Of a stretch of DNA of 42,297 nt, positions 1-8,632 are shown one piece after another; within the stretch, counting starts at the first letter, position 1; every line of letters begins with the position of its first letter. Both the position numbers and the translations under genes were made by a program. Source of the stretch: an uncultured Bacteroidota bacterium. Its GTDB lineage: Bacteria; Bacteroidota; Bacteroidia; UKL13-3. Below the pieces are notes generated by a model. It saw only the letters and a list, made by a program, of their open reading frames with translations, did no database searches and was not told the DNA's origin. The stretch is taken from positions 1 to 42,297 of the forward strand of contig CAIUEQ010000288.1 in assembly GCA_903898215.1 (NCBI GenBank), written 5' to 3'.

Positions 1-428
1 ATCATCTCCCGATAGCTATCGGGATCATCAAATCATTCAACCTCCTCAACACGCTAGATCTTGCACCAACAATTGCAGTAACAGCCGCTGCAAAAAATAT
101 TGAAACCGAATTATCAGGATTAAAAAATTTGAAAATAAAAGAAAGCAATCGTTTGCAATCTCTCGAAACAGAAATAAAAAAATGTGACTTTAACATCGTA
201 GCAAAAGATGATTCATTGTATATCAAACAAAACGCTATTAACTATCAACCATCAACTATCAACCTGTTTCAAACATACAACGACCACCGACTTGCCATGT
301 CGCTTGCACCATTAGCATTATTGTTCGATGATGTAATGATAGAAAACCCGGATGTGGTAGAAAAATCATATCCTCATTTTTGGGAGGATTTAAAATTGGC
401 AGGATTTGAATTAGAAATTAATATCTAA
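1..428 (+). CDS. aroA: 3-phosphoshikimate 1-carboxyvinyltransferase (EPSP synthase), C-terminal part
   Basis: Partial gene, cut by the left window edge. The frame is open from base 3 to the stop ending at 428, about 141 residues. EPSP synthase joins shikimate-3-phosphate and PEP in the sixth step of the shikimate pathway. Diagnostic stretches are DLAPTIAVTAAA, LKIKESNRL (the usual LRIKETDR region) and TYNDHRLAMSLAPLAL (the conserved DHRMAM motif). Two oddities lie in the coding sequence: an 18-bp perfect palindrome at 7-24, read as PIAIG, and a direct repeat at 241-264 read as NYQPSTIN just before the DHR motif. Both look like intergenic repeats accommodated in frame. aroC lies 1.4 kb downstream on the same strand, so shikimate genes are loosely grouped. 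The family call is firm; the N-terminal part is not visible. Confidence 0.93.
   Translation, partial: HLPIAIGIIKSFNLLNTLDLAPTIAVTAAAKNIETELSGLKNLKIKESNRLQSLETEIKKCDFNIVAKDDSLYIKQNAINYQPSTINLFQTYNDHRLAMSLAPLALLFDDVMIENPDVVEKSYPHFWEDLKLAGFELEINI
7..24. repeat. 18-bp perfect palindrome inside aroA
   Basis: TCCCGATAGCTATCGGGA is its own reverse complement. It lies in frame in aroA and encodes Pro-Ile-Ala-Ile-Gly. I see no second copy in this window. Its form is that of a short interspersed palindrome rather than a gene-specific regulatory site. Confidence 0.8.
241..264. repeat. Short direct repeat inside aroA
   Basis: ACTATCAACC occurs twice with a 14-bp period (241-250 and 255-264), separated by ATCA. 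It is in frame and encodes a low-complexity loop immediately upstream of the conserved TYNDHR segment. Confidence 0.7.
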
Positions 429-464
429 AACTTTTTAAATTCGTAGGGTATAAAAAAAAGCAAT

Positions 465-971
465 ATGAAAACTAACAAGATGTTTTTAATTTTTTCGATG
501 GCAACATCATTGCTATTATTCGGCTGTCCTTACGAATCAAAATTTCCACTTTCAAATTCTTCTGAATCAACTATTGACACTTTATTAATTGGCAGTTGGG
601 ATGAAATTACCGCAAAAGATGAAGAGCCTGCAACAAGCATCGAGATCAATATTTTTAACGATCACGAATACTTATCACAAATGATGTCGAGAGACAAAGG
701 CAGCTTAACCATTCAGGGTTTCAGGGCATTTGAAACAACTATCAATCATCAAAAAATATTGAATGTTCAGGAAATTGGAAACAAGCCAAAATATAATTTT
801 TATAAATATGTGGTTTCAACTGACACCTTAAAAATTGCATCCGTTTTAAAAGATTCAATAAAAACAGAATTTAAAAACAGCACAGAATTGAATACCTATT
901 TCTCAAAAAACATGAACAGTCCAAAATTTTATGAAGATGTGAGAATATTTATAAAAAGGAAAAGAAAATAA
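465..971 (+). CDS. Hypothetical lipoprotein
   Basis: 168 residues. The N-terminus is a lipoprotein signal: a Lys-containing start, a hydrophobic core (MFLIFSMATSLLLF) and a lipobox LFGC with Cys21. The mature protein should be lipid-anchored in the outer membrane, its usual place in Bacteroidota. The mature part begins with a short Ser-rich linker, then LLIGSWDEI, reminiscent of small lipocalin-like lipoproteins that start with a GxW strand. The tail is basic (IKRKRK). I do not recognise a named family. The stop codon directly abuts the start of the next gene (TAAATG), so the two are almost certainly cotranscribed and translationally coupled. Confidence 0.75.
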   Translation: MKTNKMFLIFSMATSLLLFGCPYESKFPLSNSSESTIDTLLIGSWDEITAKDEEPATSIEINIFNDHEYLSQMMSRDKGSLTIQGFRAFETTINHQKILNVQEIGNKPKYNFYKYVVSTDTLKIASVLKDSIKTEFKNSTELNTYFSKNMNSPKFYEDVRIFIKRKRK

Positions 972-1799
972 ATGAAAAGAATAATTCTGTGTATCATTTT
1001 GCTTTCACAGCTTCCTGTTTTTTCACAAAACGGAAGTGTTTTTAATTATCGTTTCAAACCCAATCGTACCTACATACAAACTGTTGAACAAAGAGAAATT
1101 TCAGAAACAAAATATTCAGGCGACAGCTTATTCAGATTAAAGGTAAAGGAGAATAAATTAAAAGAGTTTGAATCAACAGAAAACCTTCAACATATCGAAA
1201 CTGTAATAAAAACTGATGGTTTGGTTAACGATACGAATTATAAAATAACTTTTGAGTTTACAAAACCGCTTTATAATAATACACCAATCGTACCATTGGG
1301 AACAAAACTATTTGCTCATTGCAGCACGAGAAAATTTATGCCTACAATTGATTCGGTTTCCAATTTGGAAATAACAAAAGATAAAAGTAAACCCCTCATC
1401 GATTTAGCCAGATCAATAATTTTAAATATCGAGTTTCCTGAAAAAAGAATGACAAAGGGAGAAGTATTTTTCAAAACCTATCCGATTACTTTTCCGGGAA
1501 AAGACAATGAATTAATTATTGTTTTAGTTGGTACAGGTTATAAATTATTAAAAATAGAAAAAGGAATTGCAACGTTTGAGATTAAACAGATCTATAAAAT
1601 AAATCCCGGTATCACTAAAATTAAACCTAGCATTTCGGGAGAAGGAAATGGGATTTTATTGTATGATATCAATGAAAATTTTTATACAAAATATGACCTC
1701 AATACCAAGTTTGTTTTTTCAGTAAAAAAAGAAAATTATACCATTCAAACTACCACCACCAGCAATTTATCACATACCGTAAAAATTGTTACAAAATAG
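972..1799 (+). CDS. Hypothetical secreted protein
   Basis: 275 residues with a Sec-type signal peptide (MKRIILCIILLSQLPVFSQ) and no lipobox or later membrane segment, so it is periplasmic or exported. The mature part alternates charged and beta-prone stretches and contains no motif I can assign to an enzyme. Its ATG follows the lipoprotein stop codon with no gap, which suggests that the lipoprotein and this protein act together in the envelope. A 44-bp gap then leads into aroC. Function unknown. Confidence 0.75.
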   Translation: MKRIILCIILLSQLPVFSQNGSVFNYRFKPNRTYIQTVEQREISETKYSGDSLFRLKVKENKLKEFESTENLQHIETVIKTDGLVNDTNYKITFEFTKPLYNNTPIVPLGTKLFAHCSTRKFMPTIDSVSNLEITKDKSKPLIDLARSIILNIEFPEKRMTKGEVFFKTYPITFPGKDNELIIVLVGTGYKLLKIEKGIATFEIKQIYKINPGITKIKPSISGEGNGILLYDINENFYTKYDLNTKFVFSVKKENYTIQTTTTSNLSHTVKIVTK

Positions 1800-1843
1800 A
1801 AAAAGAGAATTTTATAACTAATACTCGATAAATAAAAAACAAC

Positions 1844-2944
1844 ATGTCAGGGAATTCAGTTGGAGAAATATGTAGAATCACAACATTTGGTGAAAGTCAT
1901 GGGGAGGCTTTGGGAGTAATCATTGACGGATGTCCTTCATTACTGGAAATTGATACTGATTTTATATTACATGAACTTAGAAGAAGAAAACCAGGACAAT
2001 CATCAATCACAACAGAAAGAAATGAAGATGAAACTTTTGAAATATTATCAGGTGTTTTTGAAGGAAAAACTACCGGTGCTCCGATTGCAATAATTGTAAA
2101 AAACACAAATCAAAAACCGGAAGATTACGATGAGTTGAAAGACATTTTCCGACCATCGCATGCTGATTATACTTACGAAAAAAAATTCGGCATCCGCGAT
2201 CATCGAGGAAGTGGAAGAGCATCTGCACGTGAAACAGTTGCACGAGTTTTAGCAGGAGCAATTGCAAAATTATTTTTACGTCAACATGATATTTCTGTTC
2301 AGGCATATGTTTCACAAATAGCAACTATAAAAGTAGAGCAACATTATTCGGAACTTGATCTATCCTTAACAGAACAAAATATTGTGCGTTGCCCCGAACA
2401 ATCAATTGCTAAAAAAATGATAACGTTAATTGAAGAAATAAAACTGCAGGGTGACAGTATTGGTGGAGCTATAACTTGTGTGATTAAAGGTGTTCCTGTT
2501 GGATTAGGCGAGCCGGTTTTTGACAAACTTCATGCAGATTTAGGAAAAGCAATTTTAAGTATTAATGCTTGCAAAGGTTTTGAAATCGGAAGTGGCTTTG
2601 AAGGAATATTAATGAAAGGCAGTGAGCATAATGACTCGTTCACAGTTCACAGTTCACAGTCAACTGAGAGCCCTGATTTGATTACTACATCTAATCACAG
2701 CGGAGGAATTCAAGGAGGAATTTCAAATGGAATGGATATTTATTTTCGTTGCGCATTTAAACCTGTTTCCACCATTAAACTCGAACAAGAAACGGTAAAT
2801 AAAAATTTACAAAATGTTCAAATGAAAGCTTCAGGCCGTCACGATTCGTGTGTGCTTCCTCGTGCTGTACCAATTGTTGAAGCAATGGCTGCATTAGTTT
2901 TAACCGACCACTTTTTAAGGAACAAAATCTATTCTCATGATTGA
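1844..2944 (+). CDS. aroC: Chorismate synthase
   Basis: 366 residues, normal length. Converts 5-enolpyruvylshikimate-3-phosphate to chorismate using reduced FMN. Conserved blocks seen: FGESHGEALGVIIDGCP at the N-terminus, RRRKPGQSSITTERNE, GIRDHRGSGRASARETVARV, GSEHND, NHSGGIQGGISNG, FKPVSTI and the C-terminal GRHDSCVLPRAVPIVEAM. ATG at 1844 places the FGESHGE block at the usual distance. Three copies of the heptamer GTTCACA (2638-2658) lie in frame, read as FTVHSSQ, between the GSEHND and SGG blocks, where the family normally has a short variable loop. This should be a tolerated insertion rather than damage, since the frame and both flanking motifs are intact. Confidence 0.97.
   Translation: MSGNSVGEICRITTFGESHGEALGVIIDGCPSLLEIDTDFILHELRRRKPGQSSITTERNEDETFEILSGVFEGKTTGAPIAIIVKNTNQKPEDYDELKDIFRPSHADYTYEKKFGIRDHRGSGRASARETVARVLAGAIAKLFLRQHDISVQAYVSQIATIKVEQHYSELDLSLTEQNIVRCPEQSIAKKMITLIEEIKLQGDSIGGAITCVIKGVPVGLGEPVFDKLHADLGKAILSINACKGFEIGSGFEGILMKGSEHNDSFTVHSSQSTESPDLITTSNHSGGIQGGISNGMDIYFRCAFKPVSTIKLEQETVNKNLQNVQMKASGRHDSCVLPRAVPIVEAMAALVLTDHFLRNKIYSHD
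2638..2658. repeat. Heptamer tandem repeat inside aroC
   Basis: GTTCACA is repeated three times without interruption. Twenty-one bases keep the reading frame, and the repeat adds a polar loop to chorismate synthase. Confidence 0.75.
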
Positions 2945-3073
2945 TTGTTATCACTTTAAGTCCATTTTAATTGGGTGATTGCAACTAAAACACGTTAATT
3001 TGCCTCCTTATATAATACTCTTGGAAAGAAGCTGTATGCCAAAAGCTAAAGGCCAATATTTAATAAATCAAAA

Positions 3074-4951
3074 ATGTATAAATCATTATTAACGTTAACA
3101 ATTTTTTTTGGGTCGATTTCAGTTTCAATTTCACAAAATTTCACTCCTTGTTTAACAGATCAAATTCATCAACAGGCAATCCTCAAAAATCCTGAAATTA
3201 TCCGGTATGAAAATGCTGCCAATAAATTAGCCAACGAGCAGACTAACACTATACCATTATTTAAAACAGGAGCTATCTATTTCATTCCTGTTGTGTTTCA
3301 TATCATCCATCAAAGCGGTACTGAAAATATTTCTCAGGCACAAATCATGGATGAGCTAAGAATTTTAAATGAAGATTACAGAAAGTTGGGAAGAGATGCA
3401 TCCGATAGTTTAAGTACAAACCCGTTAGCTGCTGATATGCAAATAGAATTCAGGCTTGCACAATATGATCCAAACGGAAAAAAAAGCGATGGTATTAATC
3501 GCATAGCAAGCACACTTACTGTAAATGCCGATAACAGTGTTAAATCTTTGAGTTATTGGGATAGCAATCGATACTTAAATATTTGGGTGGTGAATTCCAT
3601 CAATAACACAGCAGCGGGTCAATTAGGAACTGTTTTAGGATATGCTCAATTTCCATGGGATAGAGTTTCTTATCCCACAACTGATGGAATTATTGTAAGA
3701 GCTGATCAAATTGGTACGGTTGGAATTGGCCAAACTTCACAAGCCGGACGTACCTTAACACATGAAATTGGACATTGGCTAGGATTGTATCACCCTTTTC
3801 AGGATGGTTGCGTTGGCGGAACATCATCTAATTGCAGTACTCAAGGTGATAAAGTTTGCGATACACCTCCGGTTTTATCACCAAGTTTTGGTTGTTCCAC
3901 CAATCAAAATTCTTGTAGTAACGATTCACCGGATTTACCCGATCTTGTAAAAGATTATATGGATTATGCTGATGGAACTTGTATGAACTTGTTTACTTAC
4001 GGTCAGAAAAATAGAGTTTTCAGTATTAGTTTTACCGGTTCGGCAAGTAATTACAATAGAGTAACTGCAGCATCTGCAAACAATCTCGTTTCAGCAGGAA
4101 TTGGAGCTACCGGAAATTATTTATCAGTAAGTGCGTCTACCAAAAAAGCGCCTTATACTTATGGTTTTGAAAGTTCAGGTTCACTTGCCACAGACGGATG
4201 GATTTTAAATAATTTTAACAATCCTACAAACGGGTGGCAAATAAAATCAACAGCTTTCCAAAGCGGAAGCAGCTGTATCATGCTTCCAAATCTTACCAAT
4301 GCAAGTAATACACGTGATGGTTTTCAATCACCAGAAATTGATCTTACAACAGTTGCCACACCTTTTTTAAACTTTTACTGTGCGTATGCTCAAACTAATC
4401 CTTCTTCAAATGATATATTGAATGTTTATATTTCTGATACATTTGGAATAGATGAAAAATTGCTATGGACAAGCAATGGTGGAAGTTTGTCAAACGGAGC
4501 ATTACAATATCCTTCAGCATATATTCCTAATTCATCACAATGGAAACCAATTACAATTAGCCTTTCTTCATATAAATATTTTACTCATGCCAGAGTGCGT
4601 TATGAATTTCAAAATCGCAGGGGAAATAATATTTACATCGATAATTTCAGCATATCAAATACTCCGTTATCAGGAATTGATGAAGCAAAAAAACTATTAT
4701 ATAAATTCAGTCTTTATCCTAATCCACTAAATTCAATGGCAACAATATCCTATGAATTACAGCAAAATGATAAGGTAAAAATATTGCTGTATGATATGAT
4801 GGGCCGAGAAGTGATGATTGTTGAAGATGCTCAGATGGAAAGTGGTTTACATACATTGACTATCAATAAAGGAAACCTTAATTCAGGAATGTATTTTATT
4901 CGTTTTGAATCCGGTGAAAACACCTTCAATCACAAGCTATTGATTAATTAA
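3074..4951 (+). CDS. Secreted M43-family (pappalysin/cytophagalysin-type) zinc metalloprotease with T9SS sorting domain
   Basis: 625 residues. N-terminal signal peptide (SLLTLTIFFGSISVSISQ), then a propeptide-like stretch and a catalytic domain from about residue 70. The extended zinc motif HEIGHWLGLYH has ligands at H230, H234 and H240 and the catalytic Glu at 231. The Met-turn follows in DYMDYADGTCM (Met296), with several Cys pairs between, as in the M43 metzincins. Residues of about 350-540 form a beta-rich, MAM/jelly-roll-like region beginning YGFESSG. The last 80 residues (LYPNPLNSMATISYEL to HKLLIN) are a type A C-terminal sorting domain, so the protein should cross the outer membrane by the type IX system and be surface-attached or released. 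Stand-alone gene. Substrate unknown; a degradative or nutrient role is inferred. Confidence 0.92.
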   Translation: MYKSLLTLTIFFGSISVSISQNFTPCLTDQIHQQAILKNPEIIRYENAANKLANEQTNTIPLFKTGAIYFIPVVFHIIHQSGTENISQAQIMDELRILNEDYRKLGRDASDSLSTNPLAADMQIEFRLAQYDPNGKKSDGINRIASTLTVNADNSVKSLSYWDSNRYLNIWVVNSINNTAAGQLGTVLGYAQFPWDRVSYPTTDGIIVRADQIGTVGIGQTSQAGRTLTHEIGHWLGLYHPFQDGCVGGTSSNCSTQGDKVCDTPPVLSPSFGCSTNQNSCSNDSPDLPDLVKDYMDYADGTCMNLFTYGQKNRVFSISFTGSASNYNRVTAASANNLVSAGIGATGNYLSVSASTKKAPYTYGFESSGSLATDGWILNNFNNPTNGWQIKSTAFQSGSSCIMLPNLTNASNTRDGFQSPEIDLTTVATPFLNFYCAYAQTNPSSNDILNVYISDTFGIDEKLLWTSNGGSLSNGALQYPSAYIPNSSQWKPITISLSSYKYFTHARVRYEFQNRRGNNIYIDNFSISNTPLSGIDEAKKLLYKFSLYPNPLNSMATISYELQQNDKVKILLYDMMGREVMIVEDAQMESGLHTLTINKGNLNSGMYFIRFESGENTFNHKLLIN

Positions 4952-4966
4952 GAATTAAGCTGCAAT

Positions 4967-4996
4967 TTTGAATATTCACCGCAGTAGTTATTATTG
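4967..4996 (+). promoter_or_regulatory. Putative topA promoter
   Basis: TTTG at 4967-4970, an 18-bp spacer, then TATTATTG at 4989-4996. This is one mismatch and one base of spacing away from the Bacteroidota TTTG-N19-TAnnTTTG consensus. It predicts transcription from about 5003, just upstream of the inverted repeat at 5007-5044. Confidence 0.45.
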
Positions 4997-5006
4997 CAGT
5001 GAAATG

Positions 5007-5044
5007 ATGTTGTAACATTCCAGAAAATATGGTTGTTACAACAT
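5007..5044. promoter_or_regulatory. Perfect 11-bp inverted repeat upstream of topA
   Basis: ATGTTGTAACA (5007-5017) and TGTTACAACAT (5034-5044) are exact reverse complements separated by 16 bp. No T-run follows, so it does not look like an intrinsic terminator for the upstream gene. It falls in the predicted 5' leader of topA, or at an operator position, 25 bp before the start codon at 5069. Either a leader hairpin or a dimeric-repressor site is possible. Confidence 0.55.
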
Positions 5045-5068
5045 TGTTATTTTAACGTGAAAAGAATT

Positions 5069-7633
5069 ATGACGAAGAATTTAGTAATTGTTGAGTCGCC
5101 TGCAAAAGCAAAAACCATCGAGAAATTTCTCGGTAAAAATTTTACCGTAAAGTCTTGTTATGGACATATTCGTGATCTGGCCAAAGGAGATGAAGCAATC
5201 GATGTGAAAAATAATTTTAAACCTCACTACGAAGTTTCGCCCGATAAAAAAGCGATCGTAGCTGAACTGAAAAAATTATCTTCTCAAGCTGAAATGATCT
5301 GGCTAGCATCCGATGAGGACCGTGAAGGAGAAGCAATTTCTTGGCATTTATCTGAAGTCTTAAATCTTGATGCAGCAAAAACAAAACGCATCGTTTTTCA
5401 TGAAATTACCAAACCTGCAATTTTAAAAGCAATAGAAAATCCTCGTCAAATTGATAAAAATTTAGTAGACGCTCAACAGGCAAGAAGAGTTCTTGACAGG
5501 TTAGTTGGTTTCGAGCTATCTCCAATTCTTTGGAGAAAAATTAAAGGAAATCTATCTGCCGGGAGAGTTCAATCAGTTGCCGTTCGATTAATTGTTGAAC
5601 GTGAACGTGAGGTCAATAATTTCAATTCAACATTTGCATATAAAGTTACTGCACAATTTAATGTTGGCGGAAAAACAATGAATGCAGAATTGCCAAAACG
5701 ATATAGCAAAATTGAAGAGGCAGAAGCCTTTTTAAATAAATGTAACGGGGCTACTTTTTCTATCAAAAATCTTGAAGTAAAACCTGCAAAAAAATCACCG
5801 GCACCACCATTTACTACTTCAACATTGCAACAGGAAGCAAGCAGAAAATTAAGTTTCTCGGTTTCGCAAACCATGATGGTTGCACAAAAATTATATGAAG
5901 CAGGACTCATCACATACATGAGAACTGATTCGGTAAATTTATCCGACCTTGCTTTAAATACAGCACGCACTCAAATCAATCATCAATTTGGAAGTGAGTT
6001 TGCTCAGACAAGAAAATATACTACAAAAAGTGCAAGTGCACAGGAAGCTCACGAGGCAATACGTCCAACATATTTTGAAAACACAAGTGTTAACATTGGA
6101 AGACAAGAAGACCGTTTGTATGAACTAATTTGGAAACGAGCAATCGCTTCACAAATGGCAGATGCACAAATTGAAAGAACAATTGCAAATATTGGAATTT
6201 CAACTACAGGTGAAGAACTAACAGCAACCGGTGAAGTATTAAAATTTGAAGGCTTTTTAAAAGTATATCTCGAATCAAATGATGAAGAAGGAGATGATGA
6301 AAACTCATCGATGTTACCTCCTTTAAAAGTTGGCGAAGATCTTTCATTAAAACAGATGGAAGCGATACAACGATACAGCAAACCGGCACCAAGATATACT
6401 GAAGCAAGTTTGGTGAAGAAGCTTGAAGAACTTGGCATTGGCAGACCATCAACGTATGCTCCAACAATTTCAACAATCCAAAAAAGAGGATATGTTTTAA
6501 AAGAAGATCGCGAGCCGAAAGAAAGAAATATTCATATCATCACACTCACAAATAACAAAGTGAGTAAGGAAGAAAAAATGGAGAAATTCGGTTACGAAAA
6601 ACAAAAATTATTTCCGAGTGATATAGGAATGATCGTGACAGATTTTTTGTCGAAACATTTTGAAGACATCATGAATTATCACTTCACTGCAAAAGTTGAA
6701 AAAGAATTTGATGAGATTGCAAATGGACAAATTCAGTGGAATAAAATGATTGAAAATTTTTACACGCCTTTTAGTGCTGATGTAAAAAAGACCAACGAAA
6801 CTGCCGAACGTCAAAGTGGTGAGCGAATGTTAGGAGTGGATCCGGTGAGTGGAAAAAATATTTATGCTAAAGTAGGACGTTTTGGACCGTTTGTTCAGCT
6901 TGGTGAGAACAGCGATGACGAAACTCAAAAACCACAATACGGAAAATTATTACAAGAGCAACGTGTTGATTCAATTACGATAGAAGAAGCAATTGAATTA
7001 TTCAAACTTCCACGTTCGATTGGAGAATTTGAAGGCAAGGAAGTATCTATAAATATAGGACGTTTTGGACCATACGTAAAATGGGGAGAAGAATTTATTT
7101 CTTTACCAAAAGGAATAGAGATTATGGAAGTAAGTTTGGAAAAAGCTATTGAAGTAATCAATGCTAAACAAACAGCTGAAGCTCCTGTTGGCATGTTTGA
7201 TAATAAACCAATTACTAAAGGGAAAGGTCGTTTCGGACCATTTATTAAATGGGATAATATGTTCATTAATGTGCCACGTGCATACGACCTCGATACAATT
7301 ACTCAATCACAGATGAATGAGCTAATTGAGAAAAAAATCGAAAAGGAAGCTAATCGTTTTATCCAACAATGGCCTGACGAAAAAATATCAATTGAAAATG
7401 GACGCTGGGGTGCATTTATTCGTTTGGGCAAAAACATGATAAAGATTGGCCGCAATAAAGAGGGTGAAAAATACTCCAACGAAGAACTTAGTAAAATATC
7501 AATTGATGAAGTAAAGAAATTAATTGAAATTGAAATGCCAGATGCTTTTAAAGCTAAGAAAGCTGCACCTAAAAAAGCTGCTGCAAAAAAAACTGCAGCG
7601 AAAAAACCTGCAGCAAAAAAAGTAAAAAAATAA
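5069..7633 (+). CDS. topA: DNA topoisomerase I (type IA)
   Basis: 854 residues from ATG 5069. An in-frame ATG at 5033 exists, but it lies in the inverted repeat and adds only 12 non-conserved residues. Relaxes negative supercoils. Toprim motifs are LVIVESPAKAKTIEKFLG at the very N-terminus and ASDEDREGEAISWH. The catalytic Tyr is Y283 in GLITYMRTDSVNLS. Instead of Cys4 zinc fingers, the C-terminus carries four zinc-free repeats: GRFGPFVQLG, GRFGPYVKWG, GRFGPFIKW and GRWGAFIRLG. The final roughly 30 residues are almost only Lys and Ala (AKKAAPKKAAAKKTAAKK), a histone H1-like DNA-binding tail. The next gene's ATG directly follows the stop codon, so translation is coupled. Confidence 0.97.
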   Translation: MTKNLVIVESPAKAKTIEKFLGKNFTVKSCYGHIRDLAKGDEAIDVKNNFKPHYEVSPDKKAIVAELKKLSSQAEMIWLASDEDREGEAISWHLSEVLNLDAAKTKRIVFHEITKPAILKAIENPRQIDKNLVDAQQARRVLDRLVGFELSPILWRKIKGNLSAGRVQSVAVRLIVEREREVNNFNSTFAYKVTAQFNVGGKTMNAELPKRYSKIEEAEAFLNKCNGATFSIKNLEVKPAKKSPAPPFTTSTLQQEASRKLSFSVSQTMMVAQKLYEAGLITYMRTDSVNLSDLALNTARTQINHQFGSEFAQTRKYTTKSASAQEAHEAIRPTYFENTSVNIGRQEDRLYELIWKRAIASQMADAQIERTIANIGISTTGEELTATGEVLKFEGFLKVYLESNDEEGDDENSSMLPPLKVGEDLSLKQMEAIQRYSKPAPRYTEASLVKKLEELGIGRPSTYAPTISTIQKRGYVLKEDREPKERNIHIITLTNNKVSKEEKMEKFGYEKQKLFPSDIGMIVTDFLSKHFEDIMNYHFTAKVEKEFDEIANGQIQWNKMIENFYTPFSADVKKTNETAERQSGERMLGVDPVSGKNIYAKVGRFGPFVQLGENSDDETQKPQYGKLLQEQRVDSITIEEAIELFKLPRSIGEFEGKEVSINIGRFGPYVKWGEEFISLPKGIEIMEVSLEKAIEVINAKQTAEAPVGMFDNKPITKGKGRFGPFIKWDNMFINVPRAYDLDTITQSQMNELIEKKIEKEANRFIQQWPDEKISIENGRWGAFIRLGKNMIKIGRNKEGEKYSNEELSKISIDEVKKLIEIEMPDAFKAKKAAPKKAAAKKTAAKKPAAKKVKK

Positions 7634-8590
7634 ATGCTTAATGAGAGGGAAGTCATATCGCTTATAGCTTTGCTTGATGACGAAGATTTAGAAGTTGCCG
7701 AGCATGTTGAGCAAAAATTACTTTCTCTTGGAACCGATGTAATTTCTTTTTTAGAAAACGAATGGGGTGCAATAAAAAATATCGAGCAACAAAAAAAAGT
7801 TGAGAATATTATTCACCGCATACATTTCACAAATTTATTAAACGAATTGCGTGAATGGAGTCACGAAGCTGAACCCGATTTACTTGAAGGAATTATTTTA
7901 GTTTCAAAATACCGTTATCCTGATATTGACAAGCAAAAAATTTTAAATGAGATTGATAAAATCCGACTTGATATCTGGCTCGAATTACATTACGATCTTA
8001 CAGCTTACGAAAAAATAAGAGTCCTTAACCATGTGTTTTATCAAATTCATGGATTTCAAGGAAACACCGATAATTATCACGACCCTTCAAACTCCTTTAT
8101 CAATAACGCTCTCGAAAGCAAAAAAGGAAATCCTATTATGCTTGCGATCATTTATATGCTCGTTGCACAACGTTTACAAATTCCAATATTTGGTGTCAAT
8201 CTTCCTCAGCATTTTGTATTGGCATATAAGGAAGAAAACACCCAACATCTTACAACCGATCCTTTTAATACAAAGCCAAAACTCGATTACAGATTTGGAA
8301 AAGTTTTATTCTATATCAATGCATTTAATAAAGGTGCAGTTTTTTCAAAAGCCAATCTTGAACAGTTTTTAATTCAGATAAAAATTGAACCTAAATATGA
8401 ATTTTTTGAAGCCTGTTCGAATACAGATATTGTAAAACGTGTTTTAAGAAATCTGGTAATTGCCTATAAACAAAACAACAAATTAAATAATGTGAGCGAA
8501 GTGCACGAAATGCTTGCTATTCTTGGCGAGCCGCTTCTTAATAAATTTGAAGACACTACACCCGAAAATGAAAACGAGGAAGAATTATAA
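7634..8590 (+). CDS. SirB1/transglutaminase-like superfamily protein
   Basis: 318 residues. An N-terminal helical part resembles a HEAT repeat (ISLIALLDDEDLEVAEHVEQKLLSLG). It is followed by the transglutaminase-like core-2 (SirB1-type) domain, with the typical stretch NALESKKGNPIMLAIIYMLVAQRLQIPIFGVNLPQHF (read in parts). The active-site Cys of true transglutaminases is not evident, as is usual for the SirB1 group, so catalysis should not be assumed. Cytoplasmic: no signal or membrane segment. It starts immediately after the topA stop codon and ends in an acidic tail (ENENEEEL). Role unknown. In Bacteroidota this domain is often annotated simply as a transglutaminase-like protein. Confidence 0.8.
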   Translation: MLNEREVISLIALLDDEDLEVAEHVEQKLLSLGTDVISFLENEWGAIKNIEQQKKVENIIHRIHFTNLLNELREWSHEAEPDLLEGIILVSKYRYPDIDKQKILNEIDKIRLDIWLELHYDLTAYEKIRVLNHVFYQIHGFQGNTDNYHDPSNSFINNALESKKGNPIMLAIIYMLVAQRLQIPIFGVNLPQHFVLAYKEENTQHLTTDPFNTKPKLDYRFGKVLFYINAFNKGAVFSKANLEQFLIQIKIEPKYEFFEACSNTDIVKRVLRNLVIAYKQNNKLNNVSEVHEMLAILGEPLLNKFEDTTPENENEEEL

Positions 8591-8632
8591 TCAAATAAAC
8601 ACTACTTTCGTTTCATCAAAAAAAAGTAAATC

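Noticed and set aside
2971..3002. Promoter for the metalloprotease gene (TTG ... TAATTTG)
   Set aside because: TAATTTG is one base short of the -7 consensus and the spacing to TTG is 22 bp; too weak.
5033..5068. Upstream ATG giving topA 12 more residues
   Set aside because: It lies inside the inverted repeat, the added residues are not family-like, and ATG 5069 begins directly with the Toprim strand.
5569..5970. Long minus-strand open frames within topA (also 6049-6438, 6925-7266, 7303-7656)
   Set aside because: They are antisense shadows of a clear topoisomerase gene and have no domain character.
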